Origin: Actinomyces bowdenii
GTDB lineage: Bacteria; Actinomycetota; Actinomycetes; Actinomycetales; Actinomycetaceae
Length of the DNA stretch: 64,000 nucleotides
Reading direction: 5' to 3'
Assembly (NCBI RefSeq): GCF_017592395.1
Contig: NZ_JAGFOU010000008.1
Coordinates: 34,272-98,271 of the forward strand
This document shows, piece by piece, positions 39,329 through 47,608 of the stretch. Position 1 is the first letter of the stretch. Every line of letters starts with the position of its first letter. Made by a program: the position numbers and the translations under genes. Under the pieces are notes generated by a model. It worked only from the letters and a program-made list of their open reading frames with translations. It was not told the DNA's origin and did no database searches.

Positions 39329-40687
39329 ATGGCTCGTCTCTTCGGCACCGACGGTGTCCGCGGCCTGGCCAATGACCTGCTCACCCCGACCCTCGCCGTC
39401 CAGCTCGGCGAGGCCGCCGCCCGCGTCCTGACCCGCGACGCCTCGGCGCCGGCGTCGCGCAGCGGCCGCCCCCGAGCCATCGTCGGCCGTGACACCCGGG
39501 CCTCCGGGGAGTTCCTCGACCACGCCCTCAGCGCGGGCCTGGCCTCCTCGGGCGTGGATGTCACCCGCGTGGGCGTCCTGCCCACCCCGGCCATCGCCCA
39601 CCTGACCGCCACGCAGGACATCGACCTGGGCGTCATGATCTCCGCCTCCCACAACCCCTTCCCGGACAACGGCATCAAGTTCATCGCCCGCGGCGGCTAC
39701 AAGCTGGCCGACGCCGTGGAGGACGAGATCGAGGCCCTCCTGGGCAAGGTCGAGGCCCGCCCCACCGGGGCCGAGGTCGGCCGGGTCATCAAGGGCGAGA
39801 CCATCGCCGACCAGAACTACATCAACCACCTCGTGGACTCCGTGGCCACCGACCTGGCCGGCCTGCGCATCGTGGTGGACGCCTCCAACGGCGCCGCCTC
39901 CACGGTGGGACCGGCCGCCCTGCGCGCCGCGGGCGCCGAGGTGATCGTCATCAACGCCTCCCCCGACGGCCTCAACATCAACGACAACTGCGGATCCACC
40001 CATCCCGAGCAGCTCCAGAGCTATGTCACCGCCGTGGGCGCGGACATGGGGGTGGCCTACGACGGCGACGCCGACCGCTGCCTGGCCGTGGACGCCGAGG
40101 GCCGGCTCGTCGACGGCGATCAGATCATGGGCATGCTCGCCATCGGCATGAAGGCCGACGGCACGCTCGGCTCGGACACCCTGGTGGTCACGGTCATGAG
40201 CAACCTGGGCCTCATCCTGGCCATGCGCGAGCACGGCATCCGCACCGTCCAGACCGGCGTGGGGGACCGCTACGTGCTGGAGCGCATGCTCCAGGGCGGC
40301 TACACCCTGGGAGGGGAGCAGTCAGGCCACGTCATCGACACCGTCCACGCCACCACCGGTGACGGCGTGCTCACCTCCCTGCACATCGCCGCCCGCGTCA
40401 AGCGCACCGGCAAGACCCTGGCCGAGCTGGCCTCCGTGGTCACCCGACTGCCCCAGACCCTCATCAACGTCAAGGGCGTGGACAAGGGCGCTGCGGGTAC
40501 CAACAAGGCCGTTCAGGATGCCGTGGCGGCCGCCGAGAAGGAGATGGGCGAGACCGGGCGGGTCCTGCTGCGCCCCTCCGGCACCGAGCCGGTGGTGCGC
40601 GTCATGGTCGAGGCCGCCACCCAGGACGAGGCCGACCGGGTCGCGGGCTCCCTGGCCGCCGTCGTCAAGGACAACCTGAGCCTGTGA
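39329..40687 (+). CDS. glmM: Phosphoglucosamine mutase
   Basis: Interconverts glucosamine-6-P and glucosamine-1-P for UDP-GlcNAc and peptidoglycan. From ATG 39329, with AGGAGGAT upstream, the product is 452 residues. It has GTDGVRG at the start and the catalytic serine S107 in ISASHNPF. The metal loop is DGDADRCL, and the sugar/phosphate loops are GGEQSGH and [12 protein letters not shown]. GlmS, the preceding enzyme of the pathway, lies 4.5 kb downstream. Confidence 0.97.
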   Translation: MARLFGTDGVRGLANDLLTPTLAVQLGEAAARVLTRDASAPASRSGRPRAIVGRDTRASGEFLDHALSAGLASSGVDVTRVGVLPTPAIAHLTATQDIDLGVMISASHNPFPDNGIKFIARGGYKLADAVEDEIEALLGKVEARPTGAEVGRVIKGETIADQNYINHLVDSVATDLAGLRIVVDASNGAASTVGPAALRAAGAEVIVINASPDGLNINDNCGSTHPEQLQSYVTAVGADMGVAYDGDADRCLAVDAEGRLVDGDQIMGMLAIGMKADGTLGSDTLVVTVMSNLGLILAMREHGIRTVQTGVGDRYVLERMLQGGYTLGGEQSGHVIDTVHATTGDGVLTSLHIAARVKRTGKTLAELASVVTRLPQTLINVKGVDKGAAGTNKAVQDAVAAAEKEMGETGRVLLRPSGTEPVVRVMVEAATQDEADRVAGSLAAVVKDNLSL

Positions 40688-40898
40688 TCCGGCTCCGGTG
40701 AGCGCGGCTCCCTCTGGCTGGAGCCGGCCGCTGGCGCAGCCGCCCGGGCGGTGGCGCGTGTCGCGGCCGGCTCCAGTCTGCCCGCTCTCGCCGTTGTGGT
40801 GCGCATCCGGTGCGCCTGCAGGACGTATCCTTCCTCTACCTCCCCGACCGATGCCCAGGAGTGGCCGTGAGTTTGAGCCTGTCTCGACGGTGGTTGCG

Positions 40899-41381
40899 GT
40901 GACTGGGCTCCTCGAGCACCGGACATTCGGCTTCGGGGCACGCTCCTGCCACCTCGGTGGGCACTGGCGCCATGTCAGTGATCGCAGTGGGAGGCCCTAT
41001 CTGACTAAGGCGATGAGCGAGCTTCGAGCGGGCTCCATCACCGACGACGAGTGGCAGATGCTCCTGGCGGAGATGGACGCCCTGCTCAAGGACGCTGAAG
41101 CGGGCAGACTCAACTTCGACACCACCTACACCAAAGGCGTCGTCTGCAAGGCCGCCAGTGCGAGCGACGTGTTCGAGGCGCGCCTGGACCTGACCGTTAC
41201 CCTCGATGGCGAGCGGAGGCTTCTCAGGCTGTACTTCAGCGAGCCGGATGATGAGGAGGACCTGCTGCTCTCCCTCAGCTTCCGTCATAAGCGAAGTGGG
41301 AGGCTCGGGCTGGCGGAGCAGGATGGGCATATCGCCGAGGCGCAGGAGCGCTTCGACTCATGGGTGCGGGCGCGGGAATGA
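40899..41381 (+). CDS. Probable HigB/RelE-like toxin of a TA-chaperone module
   Basis: The start is uncertain. GTG 40899 is given because the similarity to HigB-type toxins seems to begin near HWRHVSDRSGRPYLTKAM; ATG 41013 would drop that part. The plan WxxxxxxxGRPyl, a helical pair, DVFEARL, then RRLLRLYF, LLLSLSFRHK and a C-terminal helix ending RFDSWVRA resembles Mycobacterium HigB1. That family cuts mRNA at the ribosome. About 122-160 residues. It is followed by an XRE regulator and a SecB-like gene, the order of known TAC modules. Catalytic residues are not assigned. Confidence 0.5.
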   Translation: MTGLLEHRTFGFGARSCHLGGHWRHVSDRSGRPYLTKAMSELRAGSITDDEWQMLLAEMDALLKDAEAGRLNFDTTYTKGVVCKAASASDVFEARLDLTVTLDGERRLLRLYFSEPDDEEDLLLSLSFRHKRSGRLGLAEQDGHIAEAQERFDSWVRARE

Positions 41382-41421
41382 GATGAGACGCTGACGTCGT
41401 GCAGGAGCGCCCGAAGGGGTC

Positions 41422-41442
41422 TAGTATGTCTTCACCGACATA
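41422..41442 (+). promoter_or_regulatory. Operator-like palindrome overlapping a -10
   Basis: TATGTC-N6-GACATA (41425-41430 and 41437-41442) overlaps the -10-like TAGTAT at 41422-41427, 21-41 bases ahead of the regulator's start. It is a likely autoregulatory site for the HTH protein. Confidence 0.6.
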
Positions 41443-41462
41443 TCCTTGAAGGCGGTGAGAGC

Positions 41463-41852
41463 ATGGACATCTACGAGCTCCTCGGTGAGAACCCCGACGA
41501 TCCCGGCCACAGGCACGCCCGCGACCTCGTTGCCGCTGATCGTGCCATGGTCCGCGATCTGGTCGCCGTCCGCGAGCGCTATGGCATGACCCAGGCCGAT
41601 GTCGCGCGCGCCATGGGCACTAACCAGGCCTCCATCTCCCGATTCGAGAGTGGGCACTCCGACGCGCACCTGTCCACGGTGCGGCGCTACGCCAAGGCGG
41701 TGGGCGCGCTCATCCGACATGAGGTGACTGCCGTTGATGAGGACAGGATTCGCCTCACCGCCCACGCTGCTGGGATCGACAGCTACAACTGGGACTCCTC
41801 CGTCATCGTGGCAGCACGGCGGGTGCCCGGAGGTGAGGTGGTGGGCTCATGA
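41463..41852 (+). CDS. XRE-family HTH regulator / antitoxin (HigA-like)
   Basis: A 129-residue DNA-binding protein. The helix-turn-helix is at about 34-90: VRERYGMTQADVARAMGTNQ then ISRFESG. A C-terminal tail of about 35 residues (DSYNWDSSVIVAARR) could be the toxin- or chaperone-binding part. AAGGCGG precedes ATG 41463. An ATGA overlap with the next gene couples it to the SecB-like protein. It probably represses its own promoter through the palindrome just upstream. Confidence 0.75.
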   Translation: MDIYELLGENPDDPGHRHARDLVAADRAMVRDLVAVRERYGMTQADVARAMGTNQASISRFESGHSDAHLSTVRRYAKAVGALIRHEVTAVDEDRIRLTAHAAGIDSYNWDSSVIVAARRVPGGEVVGS

Positions 41853-42313
41853 CAACTGCCCCTGATCCGGGCACTTCGAGCGATCGGGCCTTATCGCCGC
41901 GTTCTGCCGCCGTCCTCCAGCTTCGGACCTTTCGTGTCATCTGCCAGCCCCAGGATGTGGAGGATGACTCCTTCCGGTGGCAGATCAGTCCCGTGGAGGT
42001 GCAGCGGCTCTCGGAAGGCGCTCCACCCGCCTACGGCCTGATCGGTGATCTCGCTGTCGAAGCAGGGGAGTGGTTCGTTGGCGCGACGGCCAGCATCGTG
42101 TTCACGGCTCCTAGCGAAGGGGTGCACGACACCACGACGCCAGAAGGGCTCGCCGCTGTTGTTGAGGACTACGGCCCCTGGGCCTCGCAGGTCCTATGGG
42201 AGCATGTCTCGAGTGCTGCGCGGACGGCTGCGGCCCTGTGCCCGGAGAGCGCAGATCATATCGACATCCCCAGGCGCATGCCGCCGGGTGTCGTCTACGC
42301 CCTTCCCGAGTGA
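41849..42313 (+). CDS. SecB-like chaperone, possible third gene of a TAC module
   Basis: A 154-residue protein without membrane or signal segments. Its plan resembles the SecB-like chaperone of the Mycobacterium HigBA module (Rv1957). It has an N-terminal strand VLQLRTFRVIC, a central strand pair around GEWFVGATASIVFTA, then a helix GPWASQVLWEHVSSAARTAA and a terminal segment HIDIPRRMPPG that parallels SRPMPVSPG there. In TAC modules such chaperones keep the antitoxin folded. It overlaps the antitoxin gene by four bases. Alternative: an unrelated conserved hypothetical. Confidence 0.5.
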   Translation: MTTAPDPGTSSDRALSPRSAAVLQLRTFRVICQPQDVEDDSFRWQISPVEVQRLSEGAPPAYGLIGDLAVEAGEWFVGATASIVFTAPSEGVHDTTTPEGLAAVVEDYGPWASQVLWEHVSSAARTAAALCPESADHIDIPRRMPPGVVYALPE

Positions 42314-42351
42314 TCCCCCTGACTCGCGCGGCGAGCCCGTGGGGGCCGAAA

Positions 42352-42451
42352 GAGCGTCACTTCGCGACAAGTGCGTCGCTTCGCGGAAAGGACGACACCT
42401 GGAAGGTACGTCCATTCCGCGAAGCGACGTCGAATCCGCCAAGTGACGCTC
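42352..42451. repeat. Imperfect 43-bp inverted repeat between convergent genes
   Basis: Arms 42352-42394 and 42409-42451 pair as GAGCGTCACTT ... CGTCGCTTCGCGGAA, interrupted by a 7-base mismatch block; the loop is 14 bases. It sits between the SecB-like gene and a minus-strand oxidoreductase and can end transcription from both sides. Confidence 0.8.
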
Positions 42452-42544
42452 AATCCGTGCGCCGCGCGTGCCGCTGCGTCTCAGCGACCCGGCGCCGGGC
42501 CCCGGCCGCCCCCGCTGCCCTCGCCGCGCAGGCGGCCGGCCGGC

Positions 42545-44050
42545 TCACTGCGCGGGGCGGAGCACCTCGGTGGGCAGGGACTCGATGAGGCGCAGCCAGA
42601 TCTCACTGGCCGTGGGGAAGGCGGGCACCGCGTGGCGCAGCCGCTCCACCGGGACCTGGCCGACGATCGCGATGGTCGCGGCGTGGATGAGCTCGCCGGC
42701 CTCCGGGCCCACGAAGGTCGCGCCCACCACGGTGCGCGCCGCGCGGTCCACCACCAGTTTGGCCTGCCCGTGGGCGTCGTCGCGCAGCAGCGCCGCACCG
42801 GCGGCGGAGGTGTAGCCCAGCTCGGCGGTGACCACTTCGAGGCCGGCATCCCTGGCCTGCGCCTCGGTCATCCCGGTGGCCGCCACCTGCGGGTCGGTGA
42901 AGACCACCCGCGGCACCGGCACCATCTCGGGCGCCTCCTGCGGGGCCCGGCCGGCCGCCAGGGCCGCGATCCGCTCGCCCGCCACCCGGGCCTGGTACTT
43001 GCCCATATGGGTCAGCGGGGCCCCAGTGCTGGCATCCCCCACGGCGTAGAGCCACTGCGGCAGCCCGCCGGAGGCCACATCCTCAGGCGACAGGCCCACC
43101 GACTCCAGGCCGATGCCCTCCAGCAGGGGGCGGCGGCCAGTGGCCACCAGGATCTCATCGGCCTCATGGACCTCCTGCCCGCAGGTCACGCGCACCGGCC
43201 CTCCGTGCAGGCGCCCCAGGACCGGCTCGGCCTCCACCTGCGGGCGCTGGCAGTCGCCCACCTGGGCACCGGTGATCACCCGAACGCCCGCCTCGGCCAG
43301 GGACTCGGCCACGATCCGGGAGGCGAAGGGCTCACTGGTGGACAGCAGCCGCCTGCGCACCAGCATCGTGACCTCGCTGCCCAGCGCCGACATCCACGTC
43401 GCCGCCTCACAGGCCACCACGCCGCCGCCCACGATGAGGAGCCGCTCGGGCACCTCCTGCACCGCGGTGACATCACGCGAGTCCCAGGCGGCCGCCTGGC
43501 TCAGCACTGCGGGCACCGACGGGCGCGAGCCGGTGGCCAGCACCACCGCCTGGCGGGCCTCAAGCACACGCCGGCCCTCGGGCCCGCTGACGGCGACGCG
43601 GCGCTCGCCGTCCAGGCGCCCCCACCCGCGCACCACCGTGATGCCGGCCCCCTGGGCCCAGCGGACCTGGCCGGCGTCGTCGTAGTGGGAGGACCACGCA
43701 TCGCGGCGCGCCAGCAGTGCGGGCACATCCAGCTGCGCGGGCCGCAGTCCCGGCAGGCCCCGGGAGGCCGCGGCGACCTCCAGGGGGCGCAGCAGCGCCT
43801 TGGAGGGCATGCAGGCGTAGTAGGAGCACTCACCGCCCAGGAGCTCGCCCTCGACGACGGCCGCGGTCATGTCCGTGCCCTGGATCGCGTACTGCGCGGC
43901 GTTCTCCCCGGCCGGCCCGCCCCCGATGACGACGACGTCGTAGACCTGGGCGGGGCCCTCGGGACCGGCGCCTGCCTGCGCGCTGGCCTGCGCGGCCTGG
44001 GCCGCTGCAGTGGTCATCCCGGTGGTGGTCGTGCTCGTTGTCGTGCTCAT
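42545..44050 (-). CDS. FAD-dependent pyridine nucleotide-disulfide oxidoreductase
   Basis: Class I flavoprotein of the dihydrolipoamide/mercuric/mycothione reductase group. From ATG 44050 the product is 501 residues. A 36-residue Thr/Ala/Gly extension precedes the FAD loop VVIGGGPAGENAA. The redox pair is C75-C80 in GGECSYYACMPSK. An NAD(P)-binding loop lies in LIVGGGVVACEAATWM. The C-terminal interface has HAVPAFPTASEIW, equivalent to the HxFPTxSE motif. The exact substrate cannot be told. It stands alone; neighbours are unrelated. Confidence 0.85.
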   Translation of the reverse strand: MSTTTSTTTTGMTTAAAQAAQASAQAGAGPEGPAQVYDVVVIGGGPAGENAAQYAIQGTDMTAAVVEGELLGGECSYYACMPSKALLRPLEVAAASRGLPGLRPAQLDVPALLARRDAWSSHYDDAGQVRWAQGAGITVVRGWGRLDGERRVAVSGPEGRRVLEARQAVVLATGSRPSVPAVLSQAAAWDSRDVTAVQEVPERLLIVGGGVVACEAATWMSALGSEVTMLVRRRLLSTSEPFASRIVAESLAEAGVRVITGAQVGDCQRPQVEAEPVLGRLHGGPVRVTCGQEVHEADEILVATGRRPLLEGIGLESVGLSPEDVASGGLPQWLYAVGDASTGAPLTHMGKYQARVAGERIAALAAGRAPQEAPEMVPVPRVVFTDPQVAATGMTEAQARDAGLEVVTAELGYTSAAGAALLRDDAHGQAKLVVDRAARTVVGATFVGPEAGELIHAATIAIVGQVPVERLRHAVPAFPTASEIWLRLIESLPTEVLRPAQ

Positions 44051-44118
44051 GGCCCCAGATGGTGACACACCGGCCTGGACGCCGGCCCCACCGGGCCCGG
44101 TCCCCGGCTGGACGGGGC

Positions 44119-45069
44119 TCAGGCCTTGCGCAGCAGCACCCGGCTCATGCGGTGCTCGGCGTCCTTGTGCAGCACGAGGGTCGCCCGCCCGCGCGTGGGG
44201 GCGATGTTCTCCCGCAGGTTGACCAGGTTGACGCTCTCCCACACCTGGGAGGCCGCCACGGTGGCGATGTCGTCGGGCAGGGCGGCGTAGCGGCGGAAGT
44301 AGGACCTCGGATCGGTGAAGGCCGTGCGCTTGAGGGTCAGGAAGCGCTCCAGGTACCAGCGGCGGATATCGGCCGGATCGGCATCGACGTAGATGGAGAA
44401 GTCGATGAAGTCGCTGACCGCCAGGGTCGAGGCCCCCGGGCGCCTGCCGCGCGGGGCGGGCTGGAGCACGTTGAGGCCCTCCAGGACCAGGACGTCGGGG
44501 TGCCGCACCTCCACCCGCTCCCCGGGCAGGATGTCGTAGCGGGTGTGGGAGTACACCGGCGCGCTGACACTGGGCGCCCCCGACTTCACCGCCGCCACGA
44601 AGTCCAGCAGGGAGCGGCGGTCGTAGGACTCCGGGAAGCCCTTGCGCGCCAGCAGACCGCGCTCCTCCAGCACGGCATTGGGCAGCAGGAAGCCATCGGT
44701 GGTGACCAGGTCCACACGCGGTGTCGCCGTGAAGCGCCGCAGCAGGTGGGCGATGAGCCGGGCCGTCGTGGACTTCCCCACAGCCACCGATCCCGCCACC
44801 GCCACGATGAAGGGCGTGGGGGCCTCATCGACGCCCAGGAAGCCGGAGGTGCGCCGCGCCCGCTCGCGGGTGGCGGCGATGTAGTCCTCCAGCAGGGCCG
44901 TCAGCGGGCGGTAGACGGCGTCGACCTCCGCCAGGTCGGTGGGATCGCCGAGCCCCCGGAGCTTCTCGACATCGGCCTGGGTCAGGGGAAGGGGGGCGGA
45001 GGAGGCCAGGGCCGCCCACTGGTGGCGGTCCAGCTCGATATAGGGCGAGGGGCCCTGCGGTGAGATCAC
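44119..45069 (-). CDS. coaA: Pantothenate kinase type I
   Basis: First step of coenzyme A synthesis: pantothenate + ATP to 4'-phosphopantothenate. The product is 316 residues. It shows the P-loop AGSVAVGKSTTARL, TTDGFLLPN, FPESYDRRSLLDFV and VLVLEGLNVLQP, all CoaA signatures. GTG 45069 is the start; CACACT at 45081-45076 lies 6 bases ahead, so the mRNA may be leaderless. It is divergent from glmS. Confidence 0.95.
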   Translation of the reverse strand: MISPQGPSPYIELDRHQWAALASSAPLPLTQADVEKLRGLGDPTDLAEVDAVYRPLTALLEDYIAATRERARRTSGFLGVDEAPTPFIVAVAGSVAVGKSTTARLIAHLLRRFTATPRVDLVTTDGFLLPNAVLEERGLLARKGFPESYDRRSLLDFVAAVKSGAPSVSAPVYSHTRYDILPGERVEVRHPDVLVLEGLNVLQPAPRGRRPGASTLAVSDFIDFSIYVDADPADIRRWYLERFLTLKRTAFTDPRSYFRRYAALPDDIATVAASQVWESVNLVNLRENIAPTRGRATLVLHKDAEHRMSRVLLRKA

Positions 45070-45192
45070 CGGGACAGTGTGGCAAATCCTCCGGCCCGCC
45101 CGTCACCCGCGGGTCGCGGGACGTCACGGATCACATCGGATCATCCATGCGGCGCATTGGCATGATCGCCGCGGCCGTGATTCGATCATGAC

Positions 45193-47085
45193 ATGTGTGG
45201 AATTGTCGGCCACGTCGGCCCCCTGACGGAATCCGGATCCGATCGCTCCCTGACAGTGCTGCTCGACGGCCTCAGCCGCCTGGAGTACCGGGGCTACGAC
45301 TCGGCCGGCGTCGCCCTGGTGGGCGATGAGGAGATAGACACGGTCAAGGCCGCGGGCAAGCTCGAGGGCCTGCGCACCGCCCTGAAGGAGACTCCCCCCT
45401 GCCTGGCCACCGCCGGGATCGGCCACACCCGCTGGGCCACCCACGGCGGCCCGACGACGGCCAACGCCCACCCCCACCGCGCCGGGCGCCTGGCCGTGGT
45501 GCACAACGGCATCATCGAGAACTTCCGCTCCCTGCGCGAGGAGGTGGAGGCCGCGGGCCGCGTGCTCGAATCGGACACCGACACCGAGGTGGTCGCCCAC
45601 GTCCTGGACATGGACTACTCCGAGCGCCTGGCCCTGGCGGGGGAGGGCGCCGACGCCGCCTCCATCCTGGTGGCCTCCATGCGCGCGGTCTCGGCCCGCC
45701 TGGAGGGCACCTTCGCCCTACTGGCCGTGACCGAGGACGCCCCCGGCGCCATCGTGGCCGCCCGCCGCTCCAGCCCCCTGGTCATCGGCCTGGGGGAGGG
45801 CGAGAACTTCCTGGGCTCCGACGTCGCCGCCTTCGTGGCCTTCACCAAGCGCGCCGCCGAGGTGGGGGACGACCAGGTGCTCCTGCTCACCGCCGACGAG
45901 GTCCGCGTGTGGGACGGCGAGGGCCGGGCCGTGGAGCCGGCCACCTGGGAGGTCTCCTGGGACGCCTCGGCCGCGGTCAAGGGCGGCTACGACACCTTCA
46001 TGGACAAGGAGATCCACGACCAGCCCACGGCGGTGGCCGATACGCTGCGCGGGCGCTTCGACGAGCGCGGGGAGCTCCAGCTCGACGAGATGCGCATCGA
46101 CCCGGCCGTGCTGCGCAGCGTGGACAAGATCATCGTGGTGGCCTGCGGGACGGCCGCCTACGCCGGGCATGTGGCCAAGTACGCCATCGAGCACTGGTGC
46201 CGGGTGCCCGTGGAGGTCGAGCTCGCCCACGAGTTCCGCTACCGCGACCCGGTGGTCTCCGAGAAGACCCTGACCGTGGCCATCTCCCAGTCGGGGGAGA
46301 CCATGGACACCATCCAGGCGATCCGCCACGCCCGCGAGCAGGGGTCCAAGGTCCTGGCCATCGTCAACACCTACGGCTCGACCATCGCCCGCGAGTCCGA
46401 CGCGGTGCTCTACACCCACGCCGGGCCCGAGGTGGCGGTGGCCTCCACCAAGGCCTTCCTGGCCCAGATCACCGCCTGCTACCTGCTGGGGCTCTACCTG
46501 GCCCAGCTGCGCGGCACCAAGTGGGCCGAGGAGGTCACCGACTACCTCGACAAGCTCGGCCAGATGCCCGAGCGCATCCAGCGGATCCTCGATGAGCAGG
46601 AGCAGAGCATCAAGGACCTGGGCCAGGCGATGGCCTCGCAGCGCTCCTTCCTGTTCCTGGGGCGCCACGTGGGCTTCCCCGTGGCCCTGGAGGGGGCGCT
46701 CAAGCTCAAGGAGCTGGCCTACGTCCACGCCGAGGGCTTCGCCGCCGGCGAGCTCAAGCACGGGCCGATCGCCCTGGTGGAGGAGGGCCTGCCGGTCTTC
46801 GTCATCGTCCCCACCCCGCGCCGCCCGATGCTGCACGGCAAGGTCATCTCCAACATCCAGGAGATCCGCGCCCGCGGGGCGCGCACCATCGTCATCGCCG
46901 AGGAGGGGGACACCGCGGTGGAGCCCTTCGCCGACCACATCATCCGGGTCCCGGCAACCCCCACCCTCATGATGCCGCTGCTGACCGTGGTGCCCCTCCA
47001 GATCTTCGCGGCCGCCCTGGCCGCCGCCAAGGGCCTGGACGTCGACCAGCCCCGCAACCTGGCCAAGTCCGTCACCGTCGAGTAG
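45193..47085 (+). CDS. glmS: Glutamine--fructose-6-phosphate aminotransferase
   Basis: Makes glucosamine-6-phosphate, the first step toward UDP-GlcNAc. The product is 630 residues. The nucleophile is C2 in MCGIVGHVG; THGGPTTANAHPH and HNGIIENF belong to the glutaminase domain. Two SIS domains follow (CGTAAYAGH, SQSGETMDT), and the C-terminus is RNLAKSVTVE. No ribosome binding site is seen; TTCGAT at 45181-45186 lies 6 bases ahead of the ATG. No glmS ribozyme is evident. Confidence 0.97.
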   Translation: MCGIVGHVGPLTESGSDRSLTVLLDGLSRLEYRGYDSAGVALVGDEEIDTVKAAGKLEGLRTALKETPPCLATAGIGHTRWATHGGPTTANAHPHRAGRLAVVHNGIIENFRSLREEVEAAGRVLESDTDTEVVAHVLDMDYSERLALAGEGADAASILVASMRAVSARLEGTFALLAVTEDAPGAIVAARRSSPLVIGLGEGENFLGSDVAAFVAFTKRAAEVGDDQVLLLTADEVRVWDGEGRAVEPATWEVSWDASAAVKGGYDTFMDKEIHDQPTAVADTLRGRFDERGELQLDEMRIDPAVLRSVDKIIVVACGTAAYAGHVAKYAIEHWCRVPVEVELAHEFRYRDPVVSEKTLTVAISQSGETMDTIQAIRHAREQGSKVLAIVNTYGSTIARESDAVLYTHAGPEVAVASTKAFLAQITACYLLGLYLAQLRGTKWAEEVTDYLDKLGQMPERIQRILDEQEQSIKDLGQAMASQRSFLFLGRHVGFPVALEGALKLKELAYVHAEGFAAGELKHGPIALVEEGLPVFVIVPTPRRPMLHGKVISNIQEIRARGARTIVIAEEGDTAVEPFADHIIRVPATPTLMMPLLTVVPLQIFAAALAAAKGLDVDQPRNLAKSVTVE

Positions 47086-47093
47086 CCGGGCGT

Positions 47094-47131
47094 CCCGGCC
47101 GGGGCCGCCGCCCCGGCGCGCCCCGGCCGGG
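47094..47131. terminator. Bidirectional terminator between glmS and acpS
   Basis: A perfect 12-bp stem (47094-47105 with 47120-47131) around a 14-base GC loop fills the 47-base gap between convergent genes. Confidence 0.8.
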
Positions 47132-47132
47132 C

Positions 47133-47519
47133 TCAGGCGGCGGCGATGACGAAGGCCAGCGCCATGCCGCCGTCGTGTCCCAGCGAGAGGTACCAGTGGC
47201 CGATGCCCGCCTCCGCGGCGATGGCGGCGGCCACGCCGTGCAGCCGCAGGCGCGGCGGGGTGCCGGGGGGCGAGACGACCTCGACCTCGCGGTAGGACCA
47301 GCCCTGCGGTGCGGCGCGCTCCTGCTCGGCGCAGGCGCTGCCCAGGGCCTTGAGCACCGCCTCCTTGGCGGCCAGCCGCGCCGCCAGCGACTCGGGCCGG
47401 CCGGCGCAGGCCTCCAGCTCGCCGGGGGTGAAGAGGCGCTCCTTGAGCCGGTGCACCCGATCCAGGTAGCCGTGGAGGCGGGCGATATCGACCAGGTCGG
47501 TTCCTGCAGCGCGGATCAC
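47133..47519 (-). CDS. acpS: Holo-[acyl-carrier-protein] synthase
   Basis: Transfers the phosphopantetheine arm from CoA to acyl carrier protein. From GTG 47519 the product is 128 residues. GTDLVDIARL holds the metal-binding aspartate; FTPGELEAC and LAARLAAKEAVLKALG hold the conserved glutamate and lysine. WYLSLGHDGGMALAFVIA closes the fold. CACAAT at 47531-47526 lies 6 bases ahead of the GTG and no SD is seen, suggesting a leaderless mRNA. Longer upstream frames are rejected. Confidence 0.93.
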   Translation of the reverse strand: MIRAAGTDLVDIARLHGYLDRVHRLKERLFTPGELEACAGRPESLAARLAAKEAVLKALGSACAEQERAAPQGWSYREVEVVSPPGTPPRLRLHGVAAAIAAEAGIGHWYLSLGHDGGMALAFVIAAA

Positions 47520-47608
47520 CGTGCCATTGTGCCGGAACTGTGACCCTCCCGCGGCCCGAGCGGCCCGGATGCGGGACGGCGCCGGGCGCGGGCGGGACAA
47601 TGGGCGCC

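Noticed and set aside
40698-40898. Longer N-terminus for the toxin-like protein
   Set aside because: The first part is Pro/Arg/Ser-rich, has no ribosome binding site and exceeds the family length.
45070-45192. glmS ribozyme/riboswitch
   Set aside because: The coaA-glmS gap is only 123 bases and shows no ribozyme core; this class is typical of Firmicutes.
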